From: CAWGMT01 sp963823675
GTDB taxonomy: Bacteria > Planctomycetota > Planctomycetia > Isosphaerales > Isosphaeraceae
NCBI GenBank assembly: GCA_963823675.1
Contig: CAWGMT010000009.1
Span: 682,001-746,000 of the forward strand
Length of the DNA stretch: 64,000 nucleotides
Direction of reading: 5' to 3'
The notes under the pieces are model-generated. The model was not told where the DNA came from. It made no database searches and worked only from the letters and a program-made list of their open reading frames with translations. The position numbers and the translations under genes were made by a program. Shown here one piece after another: positions 1 through 9,505 of the stretch (its first letter is position 1; the number at the start of each line of letters is the position of its first letter).

Positions 1-3000
1 TGACAGCCTCGCTGTAGGTCCCGAGCGCGACGCTGACGGTGCCGCCGAGGGCGACCGCATTGACGCCCGCCTGGATCGTGCCGAAGGCGTCCTCACCGAA
101 GTCGTGCGTGCTGCCGTCGGTCCACGTGACCGGCGTACCCGCCGCGTCGCCCGCCCAGGCGGAATTCACGTATACGCTCGCCGGCTCGACGACCTGGAAA
201 GTCACGCTGTTCGAGATGCCCCCGCCCGGCGCGGGGTTGGTCACGGTGATGGTGGTATTGCCCGCCGACGCAAACTTGCTCGCGGGGATCGACGCGCTCA
301 GCTCGGTCGGGGACACGTAAGTCGTCGACAGCGCTGCGCCATTCCAGTCGACTATCGACTGCGGGTAGAAGGCTGAGCCGGAAACAGCCAGGGTCAGGGG
401 GTTCGGATAGCCGGCGAGGATCTGGCCGGGCGCGATCGAATTCAGGGCGGGTGTCGCGAAGTCGACGTCGATTATGGTGTTCGTATCCGTGAAGGTGTTG
501 TTGATGCCGCCCTTGTCGGTGACGGTGACGATTACGGGATAGGCCCCGGGCGCTGCGTAGCTCGCGCTGCCCAGGACTTCCCAGCTCGATGATGTGGCCG
601 AGGCCGATACCAATTGAACCGAATCGCTGGTCGTGCCTGAGACCGCCCCGATCCAGTTCACGGAGATCACGTAGTCGTTCGCCGTGGCGAGCGGATTACC
701 GTCGGTGAACGTGGCCAGCACCACGGTGCCGGTGCTCCGGTTGCCGGCATCCGGCACGGTGATGATGTTGCTGGCCGGCGTGGTGTCGGTGAGCGGGGCG
801 TCGGCGACCACGGCCTGTCCGGCGCCGACGGCCGTATTGCCATTGGCATCGTGCACCGTCACGGTGATCGTGTAAGTCCCCTCCTCCGCGAAGGTGTAAG
901 CCCCCGAGACAACGAACGTATCGGTCGTGGAGTCGAATGTCACGGTCCCGGCCACCGGCTGGCCGTTCCCCCAATCGATCGCGGCCGTGAAACTGCCCGT
1001 TACGCCAACTGGGTCGGCGACTGCGAACGTGGCCACCGTGCCCTGGAATTGCTGGCCCTCGATGGCGCTCACGGTCGCTGCGGTGACCGAGAGGGTGTCG
1101 GAGTTGACCAGGTCAGCCACCAGCCGGTTGGCCACCGGGCTGCCCAGCCCGGTTACGAGGTCATAGCCCGGGCCGGCGGAGTAGCCGCCGTTGTTCCCGG
1201 TCGTGATGTCGTGGAAATCGCTGCTCGGCAGGCGATAGAGCGCCGGCAAGGTCTGGGTGGGACCGTCGAGCGGCCCCTTGCCGCCGAGTGCAAGTCCCTG
1301 GTCAACGATCGCGACCAGGGCAGCCCATTGGGGTGTCCCGGCGCTGGTGCCGCCAACGACAGTCAAGCCTCCCCCGCCTTGCGAATTGAACACATAGAAG
1401 CCGGTGCTGGGATCGGCGTCGTAGGCGACATCGGGGATGGTCCGGAAGCCGGTGTTCTGGACGCCATCCTGGTAGGCCGGCTCGGATTCGAACGGGCTGG
1501 CGCCGCCGCCACTGCCGGACCAGCCTTGTTCCGAGTTGTAGGAATTGTCCGCATTCAGAAGTAAGGAGGTGCCGCCGACGGCCACCACGTAGGGCGAAGC
1601 CGCGGGATAGATGCCGGGAGCCCCTGAATCGCCGGAGCCAGCCACGAAGCTCACTCCCGGATGGCCAGCGAAGACGGTGGTGTCGTAGTTATGCTCGGCC
1701 GCTTGTCCGAAAAAGCTCTCCGGGTAGCCCCAGCTCATCGAGACCACCGACACGCCCGGCAGGCTGGCAGCGGTCGCGACGCCGGCGAATAGGTCCTGGA
1801 ACCCTTGAGTCAAGTTCGTCGGGTTGAAGTTGGTTTCGACCAGGATGATCTTGGCCTCGGGGGCGATGGCATGCGCCCACTCCAGGTCGAGAGCTTCCTC
1901 GCCCTCCCAGACACCGGTTGGATCCGGCCCGGGCAGGTTCGCGCTGCCGTCCTGGCCCAGCTTGATGAAGCTGGGCGGGTCGGGCAGGCCAAAGTGTTGA
2001 TCGAACTGGGCAAGATCGCTGGTGCTGAAGCCGGGGGCCGTACTATCCACGAGAGCAGGGTCGTCGTAGGCGTCGACGATGGCGATGGTCTGGCCGCGGC
2101 CGTCGCCCGCAATGGCCTGACCCTGCCTATTGGCAAAGGTGATCTGGTCGAACCCGTAAGCCTGGCGAATCTGCTGGGGAGTGTAACCGATGACGACGGT
2201 CAAAGTGCCGTTCTTGTAAGTGATGGTGTAGTTGGGGTCAACCGCCCCCGAGACCACGATCGGATAAGCTCCGACGGGGCTCGAGATGGTGGCAGACGTT
2301 GAGAGCGATGGCGGCTTGGTCAGACTGGCCGGGGTGTCGCCGCTCACCAGGCCCGAGTACGAGGCCGTCAACATCGGGTTGGCGGTGCCGTAGAGCCTGG
2401 TCTTGTTGTCGGCGGTGATCGTCAGCGGGGCTGGCGTGATATCGGCCGTGGTGGTGGGCTGGGTCAGCGTGTAGTCGGACGCCTGGTCGCCGCCAATTTC
2501 CAGACCGGCGATCGTCACGGTGATCCCGGTTCCCACGTTCCTGGACGCGAAGGTGCCGGTGGCGCCGCTCGTGTCAAGGGTGACGTCGTCGTCGCCGATC
2601 ACGCCCTCGAGCCCCGTCGCGGAGGTATCGAGCGTGGCGGTGGTCGTGCCGTCGTAGACTTTGTCGTCGGCCGTGATGCCCGAGACGGTAAGGGCCGCCG
2701 GGGTGATATCGGCCGTCGTCGTCGGCTGGGTCAGCGTGTAGTCGAACGCCTGCGCACCGCCAATCTTCAGGCCGGCGATCGTCACGGTGATCCCATCACC
2801 GACGTCCGCAGACGCGAAAGTGCCGGTGGCCGTGCTCGTGCCGAGAGTGACGACGTCGGTGCCGATCACGCCGACCAGCGCCGCCGCGGAGGTGTCGAGG
2901 GTGGCGGTGGTTGTCCCGTCGTAGACCTTGTCCTTGGCGGTGATCCCCGAGACGCTTAGGGCCGCCGCGGTGATATTGGCCGTGGCGGTGGGCTGGGTCA

Positions 3001-6000
3001 GCGTGTAGTCGGACGCTTGCGCGCCGCCGATGGCGAGGCCGGCGATCGTCACGGCGATCCCGGTGCCCACGTCCTTGGAGGCGAACGTGCCGGAGGCGGC
3101 GCTCGTGTCGAGGGTGACGTCATCGGTGCCGAACACGCCGGCCAAGGCCGCCGTGGACGCGTTGAGGGTAGCGGTGGTCGTGCCGTCGTAGACCTTGTTG
3201 CTGGCGGTGACGCCGGTGACGGTGAGGGTCGCCCGGGTGACGAACTGAGCAAGGTCGGCAGAGCTGGAGAGCAACGTGTCGTTGCGTTCGTAAGTAGCAG
3301 TGATGATGTGAACGCCGGCGCTCAAGGCCAACGTCGTCACGGAGGCCACGCCATTGGTGTTAACGGGGTACGAGCCGAGGTCCTTGTTCGTCGTCGTATC
3401 GAAAAAGTCCACAGTCCCGGTTGCCGCAATCGTGCCCGCGCCTGTGAAGCTTACCTTGACCGTGGCCATGAATGTGATCTGCTGGCCATAGACTGCCGTC
3501 GGCAAATTGGAGGTCAGCGTCGTCGTCGTCGTGGACACCAGGTCGGCCAGGTCGGGGACCAGGAGGTTGGCGACCGGGCTGCCCAGTCCGGTGACCATGT
3601 CGTAGCCGGGGCCGGCATGAAAAGTGCCGTTGGAGCCGCTGGTGATGTCGTTGAAGTCACGAGCGGGCAGCGCATAGAGCCCCGGCAGGGTCTGCGAGAC
3701 GCCGTCGAGGGTGGTCCCCCCCGCGGCGACGCGGAGCTGGTCGGCCAGGGCGATCAGCCCAGCCCAGCAGGGGGCGCCCAGGCTGGTGCCGTCCCCCACA
3801 GTCCAGGAGACGGGGCCGTCGCCGACGGCGTTGTACGAGTCGAATTCGGCCACGCCCGTGTTCCCATCGGCATCGAAGGCCACGTCTGGGGTCGTCCGAT
3901 TCGCAACGCCCCCGACGGTGCTCATGGTGGTGGGCACCACTCCGTTTTGATAAACCGGCTGGGCCTCGAACTGGCTGCGGCCGCCGCCGCTACGGTTCCA
4001 AGCCGTCTCGCTGTTGTAAGAACCGTCGGCATTGACAGTCAAACTCGTGCCGCCGACGGCCAGCACGTTCGGCGAGTAGGCGGGATAGTCTCCGGGTGAT
4101 CCTGTGTCCCCCGCGGCAGCCACGAAGGTCACTCCCTGATGGCCAATTGGCGTTGTGAAAATGCTGTCGCGGCGACTTTCGTCGCTCGCACTTGATTCCG
4201 GGCCGCCCGAGCTCATCGAGACCACGGAGACCCCGGAAAGTCCGGCAGCCGTGGACCTGCCGGTGTCCAGGTCGAACGGAAAGGCGCTGTTACATTCGAC
4301 GACCACGATCTTGGCCCCTGGCGCGATGGCATGCGCCCATTCCACGTCCAGCATTTCCTCGCCTTCCCACGTCCCTGTGTGATCAATGTCGGGGAGCGAG
4401 CTCCCGCCGGTCTGGTCGAGCACCGTCAGGAAGCTGGCCGCGATCCCGTATTCGGTTAACAACGTCGGCCCGTTGGACGTGGTCCCGAACTGATTGTCGA
4501 AGGCGTCAACGTCCTCAAAGATATTCGGGTCGTCGTACGCGACGACGATGGCGATGGTCTGGCCCGTCCCATCGGCGTCGAGGCTGTTGATGCCGTAGGC
4601 CGTGCGAATCTGGGCCGGCGTGTAGGCGGCAACGAGGGTAAGGCTGGTGGGGTAGTACACCGGAACCATGAAAGCCCCCGCGCAGGTCTTCAGGCCATTG
4701 ATCGTGGCGAACTTGCCGACCACCGAACCGAAGGTCACAACCTGGAAACTGCTGGGAACCATGGGAGAGAAGCCGTTGATCAAGGTGATGTTGAGAGTGC
4801 CATCAAATGTGGCCTGATTGAGAAAGTTGAGCTGGTCGTAGTCTGTCCCCGGGGCAGGGCCGCCAATATTCATGTTGAGGACCCCGCCGGCCGTTTGGTT
4901 GTAGTCGCCGGTGTTGCTGCTGCCAGAAACCGTGAGCGTGGCGTTGTTGTCAATGTCGCCGCCGGCGCTGAAGGTGTTGTACAAGATGGTGCAAGCGGTG
5001 ACCGTGGCGCTGCTGTCCTGCTCGACCCGGATCCCTCCGCCGTCGTAGGCCGAGTTGTAGTTAATGGTGGCGCTGGTAATCGCGGCGGTGCCGAGGTTGT
5101 CGATGCCGCCGCCCGATCCGATGTCTCCACCGTCGGAGGCCGAGTTGAGCGAGATGGTGCCGCCGACGACGGTCAAGACGCCGATGTTCTGGATGCCACC
5201 GCCGTCGCTGGCCGAGTTGTCCGTTACCGTGCAGCCGGTGACGGTGGCGGTACCGCCCTGTTCGACGCAGACTCCTCCGCCGCCGTCAGCCGAGTTGTAG
5301 AGCATTGTGCAGTCGGTGATCATGACGGTGCCGCGGTTGTCGATACCACCGCCGGACCCGAATTCGCCATCACTTGATGCCGAGTTGAGCGAGATGGTGC
5401 AGCCGGTGACGCACAGATTACCCACGTTCTGAATGCCGCCGCCATCGTGTTGGGCCGAGTTGCCCGTGATGGTGCCGCCGGTAACCGTGACGGTGCCATC
5501 GTTGTCGATGCCACCGCCGGAATCGCGGGTCGAGTTGCCCGCGATGGTGCAGAGGTTGACGGCGACGGTACCACCGACCTCGACCAGGACGCCTGTCCCG
5601 TTGCCGGTGATCACAAGGGCGGCCAGGTCCGCGAAACTTCCGCCTGCGACGTCGATCCCCGCTGCGCCCGTGAAACCCTGGATCGTCAGGTCCGAGATGG
5701 CCACATCGGCGGCTGCAATCGTGATGCCGGCGGACCCCGCGGCCTTACCGGTGCCGTCCAGGACCGGGGTCAGCGAATTCTGAACCGCGCCGGCGAGGGT
5801 CAGTTCGTTCGGAATCGTGACCGCCTCGCTGTACGTGCCCGGCGCGACGTTTACAGTGCCGCCGACGGCGACGGCATTGACTCCGTCCTGGATCGTGCCA
5901 AAGGCGTCGGCACCAAAGTAATGCTTGGTCCCGTCGATCCACATAACCTGCGTGCCGGGCGCGTCGCCGGCATAGGAGCCACTCACATAGACGTTCAGCG

Positions 6001-8311
6001 GCGGACTCACTTCCTGGGCAATGCCGTTCGAGGTGCCACCAGCGAAGTTATCGTCGCCGTTGTAGTCCACCTTGATCATGTGGGCCCCGGCGGCCAGTAC
6101 GGCCGTGGTGAGACTGGCCTGGCCGCCGGCATCAAGGTCAACGGTGGCCAGGTCCATTTCGCCGTCGTAGAAGGTGACGTTGCCTGTGGGCGTGCGGTCA
6201 GCCGGCGTGCCGGCGGCCACGGTCGCCGTGAACGTGACCGGCTGGCCGGCGACTGAAGGATTGGTGTCAGACGCGACCGTCGTTGTCGTCGTCGCCGCGG
6301 TGATATTGGCCGTGGTGGTCGGCTGGGTCAGCGTGTAGTCGGACGCCTGTGCGCCGCCGATGGTGAGGCCGGCAATCGTCACGGCGATCTCGTTGGCCAC
6401 GTCCGGAGAGGCGAAGCTGCCCGTGGCGCCGCTCCTGTCGAGAGTGACGTCGTCGGTGCCGATCACGCCGACCAGCGCGGCCCCGGACGTATCGAGGGCG
6501 GCGGTGGTCGTCCCATCGTAGATCTTGTTGCTGGCGGTAATGCCCGAGACGGTGAGGACCGCCTGGTTGACCGTCTCGGTCTGGCTGCCGTCGCTCGCGG
6601 CGAGGTTGCTGTCGCCGCTGTATTTGGCGGTAATGATGTGACTGCCGGCGGTCAGTTCGGTGGCCGCGGTGGTCAGACTGGCCGAGCCACCGCTCATCGA
6701 CACCGGGTCGCCATAATCCGTGCCATCCACCTCGAACTGGATGGTCCCGGTGGGCGTACCGCCGCCCGGCGTCACTGCCGTCACGTCCGCTGTGACGGTG
6801 AGCGACTGTCCGTAGACCGACGGGTTGGCCTCGGACGACAGCGTCGTTTCGGTCGCAGACTGGGCGACGAGGGTCAGGTCCTCCGTACCATAAACGGGCT
6901 GGAAAGACTCAGCGACTTGATCGAACTCTCCCGACCTCGAACCGAAGGTCATGATCTGGAAGGCATCGCCCGGATTCGGCATGAAACCGTCAACCAACCT
7001 GACGTTCAGCGAACCGGCGAGGGTTGCGCTGCCAGTGTCGGAGATCTCGAGCTGGTCGAACTGCGTCCCCGAGACGTAGCCTCCCACTGCGATGTTGAGG
7101 CTGCCCGCGGCCTCCTGGTTGTAGTTTCCCGCGACCGTGAGGATGCCCGTGGCGCCAGGACTGACCTGGCCGGCGTTAGTCAAATCGGACGCGATCGTGC
7201 CGGGACCGGTCAGACACCCGCCCTCTAGATCCACGCCGCCCGTCAACGTCAACGTGTTGCCTTCCAGATCGGTACAACCCGACGCCTGAACATACTGGCC
7301 TTGAATTGAGAGCGTTCCGGCCTGAATGTCAACGATGCCGGTGTTTGTGAAGTCGCCCACGAATGTCGCGGCCATACCAGGTGCCGATATGTCAAATTCA
7401 CCCGCGTTGTTGAACGTCGCCCCGCTCTCTTCGTCGAATGTCACACTACTGCCGTCGACTATAAAGTTGCTGCCGGGCAGGTCGTTCCAGACGGCGCCGC
7501 CGCTGGCCTCGACCGATCCGGAAGCATCGTACACTGTCGCGCCATTTGCGATATCGATCTGGCCGTTGGCGAAGGCCAACACGTCGCCGCCGTACATGGT
7601 CAAGCTGCCTTCGATCTGGAGGAATAGCCCGGTCCCCTGGATAGAACCACCCGACCAGTCCATGGAATCCACGACGGTCAATTCGCCGTTGCCGCTGAAC
7701 GTCCCCGACGCAAGGGATAGGTCGCCGAAACTGACGTTTCCGGTGATGTCCAAGGCGCCCCCGACGACGTACATCGAGGCCCCGTCGCAGGAAGCGCCTT
7801 GCTGCAAAGTGTAGGTGCCGCGCTCAAACGCGAATCCACCGCTGAACGTCCCGCTTCCCGTACCACCCCCGAAGAGCTCGAGCTCAACCGAGCCCTGAAG
7901 ATCGACTTTGCCCCCATTAACGAGCGCACCGTCGATCGAGGATTTTGTCAATTTCCCGACCTCATTCGTGATGGAGAGGGCCCCACCTGCTTCAATGTCA
8001 AGGGATCCTTCGTCCGTCAACTCCTCGGACGAAGCTTCAACTCCCGCGCCGATGACAACGTCGGTTCCTTTACCGATCAACACAATATCGTCCGACGTTG
8101 GCACGCCATCGGGGTTCCAATTCGAGGGATCGTTCCAGCTCGACCCATCGCCGCCGCCCCTGGTACCAACCCAGTCAATCTTAGATAACAGCGTGCGGTT
8201 CTCCAGCAGTTCCAGGCGCAGCGGTCGCCGGGTCGAGCGGCGCGTCCTGGACTCGTGACCGGGGCGGCGTTGTGCGTTCCGGCGGGAATCGGCGATTTTC
8301 CAGGGGGACAT
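1..8311 (-). CDS. Giant extracellular multidomain protein with two sedolisin (S53) protease domains, C-terminus beyond window
   Basis: One frame stays open from an ATG at 8311 to the window edge, about 2,770 codons, with no stop seen. Residues 31-43 carry the planctomycete N-terminal motif (LRLELLENRTLLS), usually found on very large exported proteins. Then follow autotransporter-like beta repeats (residues about 130-470, plus strand 6.9-7.9 kb), a YDG-type repeat (6.3-6.56 kb), a pectin-lyase-like beta-helix of GGGI/NNxG turns (4.87-5.9 kb), a first S53 domain (about 3.56-4.64 kb), Ig-like and three YDG repeats (2.46-3.5 kb), an MBG repeat, a second S53 domain (about 1.14-2.17 kb) and cadherin/PKD-like repeats. 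Both S53 copies keep the Glu-xxx-Asp pair (GEExLDxEWAHAIAP), the GD(S/T)G oxyanion segment, PDVAxDAD and the nucleophile Ser (Ser2323 in GGTSAGTP, Ser1510 in GTSLGAP). Likely a surface or secreted acid-type serine peptidase/adhesin. Domain names are from motif reading; the number of repeats is approximate. Confidence 0.88.
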   Translation of the reverse strand, partial: MSPWKIADSRRNAQRRPGHESRTRRSTRRPLRLELLENRTLLSKIDWVGTRGGGDGSSWNDPSNWNPDGVPTSDDIVLIGKGTDVVIGAGVEASSEELTDEGSLDIEAGGALSITNEVGKLTKSSIDGALVNGGKVDLQGSVELELFGGGTGSGTFSGGFAFERGTYTLQQGASCDGASMYVVGGALDITGNVSFGDLSLASGTFSGNGELTVVDSMDWSGGSIQGTGLFLQIEGSLTMYGGDVLAFANGQIDIANGATVYDASGSVEASGGAVWNDLPGSNFIVDGSSVTFDEESGATFNNAGEFDISAPGMAATFVGDFTNTGIVDIQAGTLSIQGQYVQASGCTDLEGNTLTLTGGVDLEGGCLTGPGTIASDLTNAGQVSPGATGILTVAGNYNQEAAGSLNIAVGGYVSGTQFDQLEISDTGSATLAGSLNVRLVDGFMPNPGDAFQIMTFGSRSGEFDQVAESFQPVYGTEDLTLVAQSATETTLSSEANPSVYGQSLTVTADVTAVTPGGGTPTGTIQFEVDGTDYGDPVSMSGGSASLTTAATELTAGSHIITAKYSGDSNLAASDGSQTETVNQAVLTVSGITASNKIYDGTTTAALDTSGAALVGVIGTDDVTLDRSGATGSFASPDVANEIAVTIAGLTIGGAQASDYTLTQPTTTANITAATTTTTVASDTNPSVAGQPVTFTATVAAGTPADRTPTGNVTFYDGEMDLATVDLDAGGQASLTTAVLAAGAHMIKVDYNGDDNFAGGTSNGIAQEVSPPLNVYVSGSYAGDAPGTQVMWIDGTKHYFGADAFGTIQDGVNAVAVGGTVNVAPGTYSEAVTIPNELTLAGAVQNSLTPVLDGTGKAAGSAGITIAAADVAISDLTIQGFTGAAGIDVAGGSFADLAALVITGNGTGVLVEVGGTVAVNLCTIAGNSTRDSGGGIDNDGTVTVTGGTITGNSAQHDGGGIQNVGNLCVTGCTISLNSASSDGEFGSGGGIDNRGTVMITDCTMLYNSADGGGGVCVEQGGTATVTGCTVTDNSASDGGGIQNIGVLTVVGGTISLNSASDGGDIGSGGGIDNLGTAAITSATINYNSAYDGGGIRVEQDSSATVTACTILYNTFSAGGDIDNNATLTVSGSSNTGDYNQTAGGVLNMNIGGPAPGTDYDQLNFLNQATFDGTLNITLINGFSPMVPSSFQVVTFGSVVGKFATINGLKTCAGAFMVPVYYPTSLTLVAAYTPAQIRTAYGINSLDADGTGQTIAIVVAYDDPNIFEDVDAFDNQFGTTSNGPTLLTEYGIAASFLTVLDQTGGSSLPDIDHTGTWEGEEMLDVEWAHAIAPGAKIVVVECNSAFPFDLDTGRSTAAGLSGVSVVSMSSGGPESSASDESRRDSIFTTPIGHQGVTFVAAAGDTGSPGDYPAYSPNVLAVGGTSLTVNADGSYNSETAWNRSGGGRSQFEAQPVYQNGVVPTTMSTVGGVANRTTPDVAFDADGNTGVAEFDSYNAVGDGPVSWTVGDGTSLGAPCWAGLIALADQLRVAAGGTTLDGVSQTLPGLYALPARDFNDITSGSNGTFHAGPGYDMVTGLGSPVANLLVPDLADLVSTTTTTLTSNLPTAVYGQQITFMATVKVSFTGAGTIAATGTVDFFDTTTNKDLGSYPVNTNGVASVTTLALSAGVHIITATYERNDTLLSSSADLAQFVTRATLTVTGVTASNKVYDGTTTATLNASTAALAGVFGTDDVTLDTSAASGTFASKDVGTGIAVTIAGLAIGGAQASDYTLTQPTATANITAAALSVSGITAKDKVYDGTTTATLDTSAAALVGVIGTDVVTLGTSTATGTFASADVGDGITVTIAGLKIGGAQAFDYTLTQPTTTADITPAALTVSGITADDKVYDGTTTATLDTSATGLEGVIGDDDVTLDTSGATGTFASRNVGTGITVTIAGLEIGGDQASDYTLTQPTTTADITPAPLTITADNKTRLYGTANPMLTASYSGLVSGDTPASLTKPPSLSTSATISSPVGAYPIVVSGAVDPNYTITYKNGTLTVVIGYTPQQIRQAYGFDQITFANRQGQAIAGDGRGQTIAIVDAYDDPALVDSTAPGFSTSDLAQFDQHFGLPDPPSFIKLGQDGSANLPGPDPTGVWEGEEALDLEWAHAIAPEAKIILVETNFNPTNLTQGFQDLFAGVATAASLPGVSVVSMSWGYPESFFGQAAEHNYDTTVFAGHPGVSFVAGSGDSGAPGIYPAASPYVVAVGGTSLLLNADNSYNSEQGWSGSGGGASPFESEPAYQDGVQNTGFRTIPDVAYDADPSTGFYVFNSQGGGGLTVVGGTSAGTPQWAALVAIVDQGLALGGKGPLDGPTQTLPALYRLPSSDFHDITTGNNGGYSAGPGYDLVTGLGSPVANRLVADLVNSDTLSVTAATVSAIEGQQFQGTVATFAVADPVGVTGSFTAAIDWGNGQPVAGTVTFDSTTDTFVVSGAYTFAEEGTYTITVTVHDANGNTAVGAGQAVVADAPLTDTTPASNIITVPDAGNRSTGTVVLATFTDGNPLATANDYVISVNWIGAVSGTTSDSVQLVSASATSSSWEVLGSASYAAPGAYPVIVTVTDKGGINNTFTDTNTIIDVDFATPALNSIAPGQILAGYPNPLTLAVSGSAFYPQSIVDWNGAALSTTYVSPTELSASIPASKFASAGNTTITVTNPAPGGGISNSVTFQVVEPASVYVNSAWAGDAAGTPVTWTDGSTHDFGEDAFGTIQAGVNAVALGGTVSVALGTYSEAV

Positions 8312-8764
8312 GGTGCAACTCCGTCTCGAAGTGCTGCGCATGGTGAACGAAGCGTCGTGGTTGCGAGCGTTAACTCCCGGCGGCCGCGGTTGCGGAGACG
8401 CGCGGCCGATCGCGATGGCCGGTCGAACGTGGGTCCGATCGCGTTGGAGGTCGGAAGTCGTCTTCCGCTCGCGAGGCTACTGGGAGATCAGAAAATGCCC
8501 CCTCGAGCGGCCAAAGTTCTTGAAAAAATGTAGGCGCCCGATCGGACACCCTGTCCCACCGCGCGCTTCTCCCGGGAAACGTCACCCGGAGAATTGCCGG
8601 GAACTTTCACGACCCGGAGGAGACGCCCGCGGACCCTACGCTCAGGCCGAACCGACCCTGGTGCAGGCGGCATCGCCAGTGACGTACCAACCCATTGCGA
8701 CAGTGCTCGGGGCACGCCATAATAGGGTTTCCTTGGGGTCAAAATTCGCGGCGGGAGCCGTGCC
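8312..8764. other. Intergenic region between divergent genes
   Basis: About 450 bases separate the start of the giant minus-strand gene from the start of the ECF sigma gene. It must hold the promoters of both. I see no convincing -10/-35 pair, repeat or RNA gene. A GGAG lies about 7 bases before the sigma factor ATG and is a plausible ribosome binding site. The divergent arrangement allows, but does not show, control of the giant gene by this sigma factor. Confidence 0.5.
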
Positions 8765-9376
8765 ATGGAACACGACGATTCGTTCACTTTGTTGGCGGCG
8801 AGGCTCCGCGCCGGCGACCAGGGCGCCGCCACTGAAGTCTTCCGGCGCTTCGCCGGCCGGCTCATCGCATTGGCCCGGACCGAGCTCGACACCCGGCTCC
8901 GCCGCAAACTGGACCCCGAGGACGTGGTGCAGTCAGTCTACCGGAGCTTCTTCACCCGCTACCACTCCGGGCAGTTCGACCTGGCTACCTGGGATTCGCT
9001 CTGGAGCCTGCTGACAGTCATCACCATGCGGAAGTGCCTGAATCGAGCCAAGTATCACCTGGCCCAGTGCCGAAACGCCTCGGGCGAGGTTGACGTGCTG
9101 TGCGATGACGACGCTGTACACGAGCTACGCGAGGCGATCGACCGCGAGCCGACCCCGCTCGAGGCGGCGGTCCTCGCTGAGACGGTCGAGCAGGTAATGC
9201 GCGGGCTCGACGATGACGACCGCGCGATCATCGAGCTGAGCCTTCAGGGATACACATCTGCGGAGATCAGCGCGCGACTCGACCGCGCCGAGCGCACCGT
9301 GCGGCGGGTGCGGGAACACGTCAAGAAGCGGCTGCAGCGGATGCAGGCGGATCCGGCAGTCGTCAGTGGAGAGTAG
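8765..9376 (+). CDS. ECF-family RNA polymerase sigma factor
   Basis: The 203-residue product has the sigma-70 region 2 signature of planctomycete ECF factors (LDPEDVVQSVYRSFFTRYHSG, WDSLWSLLTVITMRKC) at residues about 45-95. Region 4 is a helix-turn-helix (DRAIIELSLQGYTSAEISARL...RTVRRVREHVKKRL) at about 150-195. It should direct RNA polymerase to a small alternative regulon. No anti-sigma gene is adjacent; instead a Ser/Thr kinase with TPRs follows 129 bases downstream on the same strand. Such ECF-kinase pairs are typical of planctomycetes, where the kinase is thought to replace the anti-sigma factor. The ATG is preceded by GGAG at good spacing. Confidence 0.93.
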   Translation: MEHDDSFTLLAARLRAGDQGAATEVFRRFAGRLIALARTELDTRLRRKLDPEDVVQSVYRSFFTRYHSGQFDLATWDSLWSLLTVITMRKCLNRAKYHLAQCRNASGEVDVLCDDDAVHELREAIDREPTPLEAAVLAETVEQVMRGLDDDDRAIIELSLQGYTSAEISARLDRAERTVRRVREHVKKRLQRMQADPAVVSGE

Positions 9377-9505
9377 TCAGCGGTCATTGGGGACGGGAGA
9401 AGACGGCGCGCCGATTGCGGGAGACCTGCCGGCCGCGGGTGGCGACCCTTCGGGTTTCGGCAGACCCACGCTCTGCTTCGGGGAACGATCGGAGGGAGGG
9501 AGCAG

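Noticed and set aside
851..1564. Plus-strand open frames within 1-8 kb
   Set aside because: All are shadows of the single minus-strand giant gene, which has continuous domain sequence.
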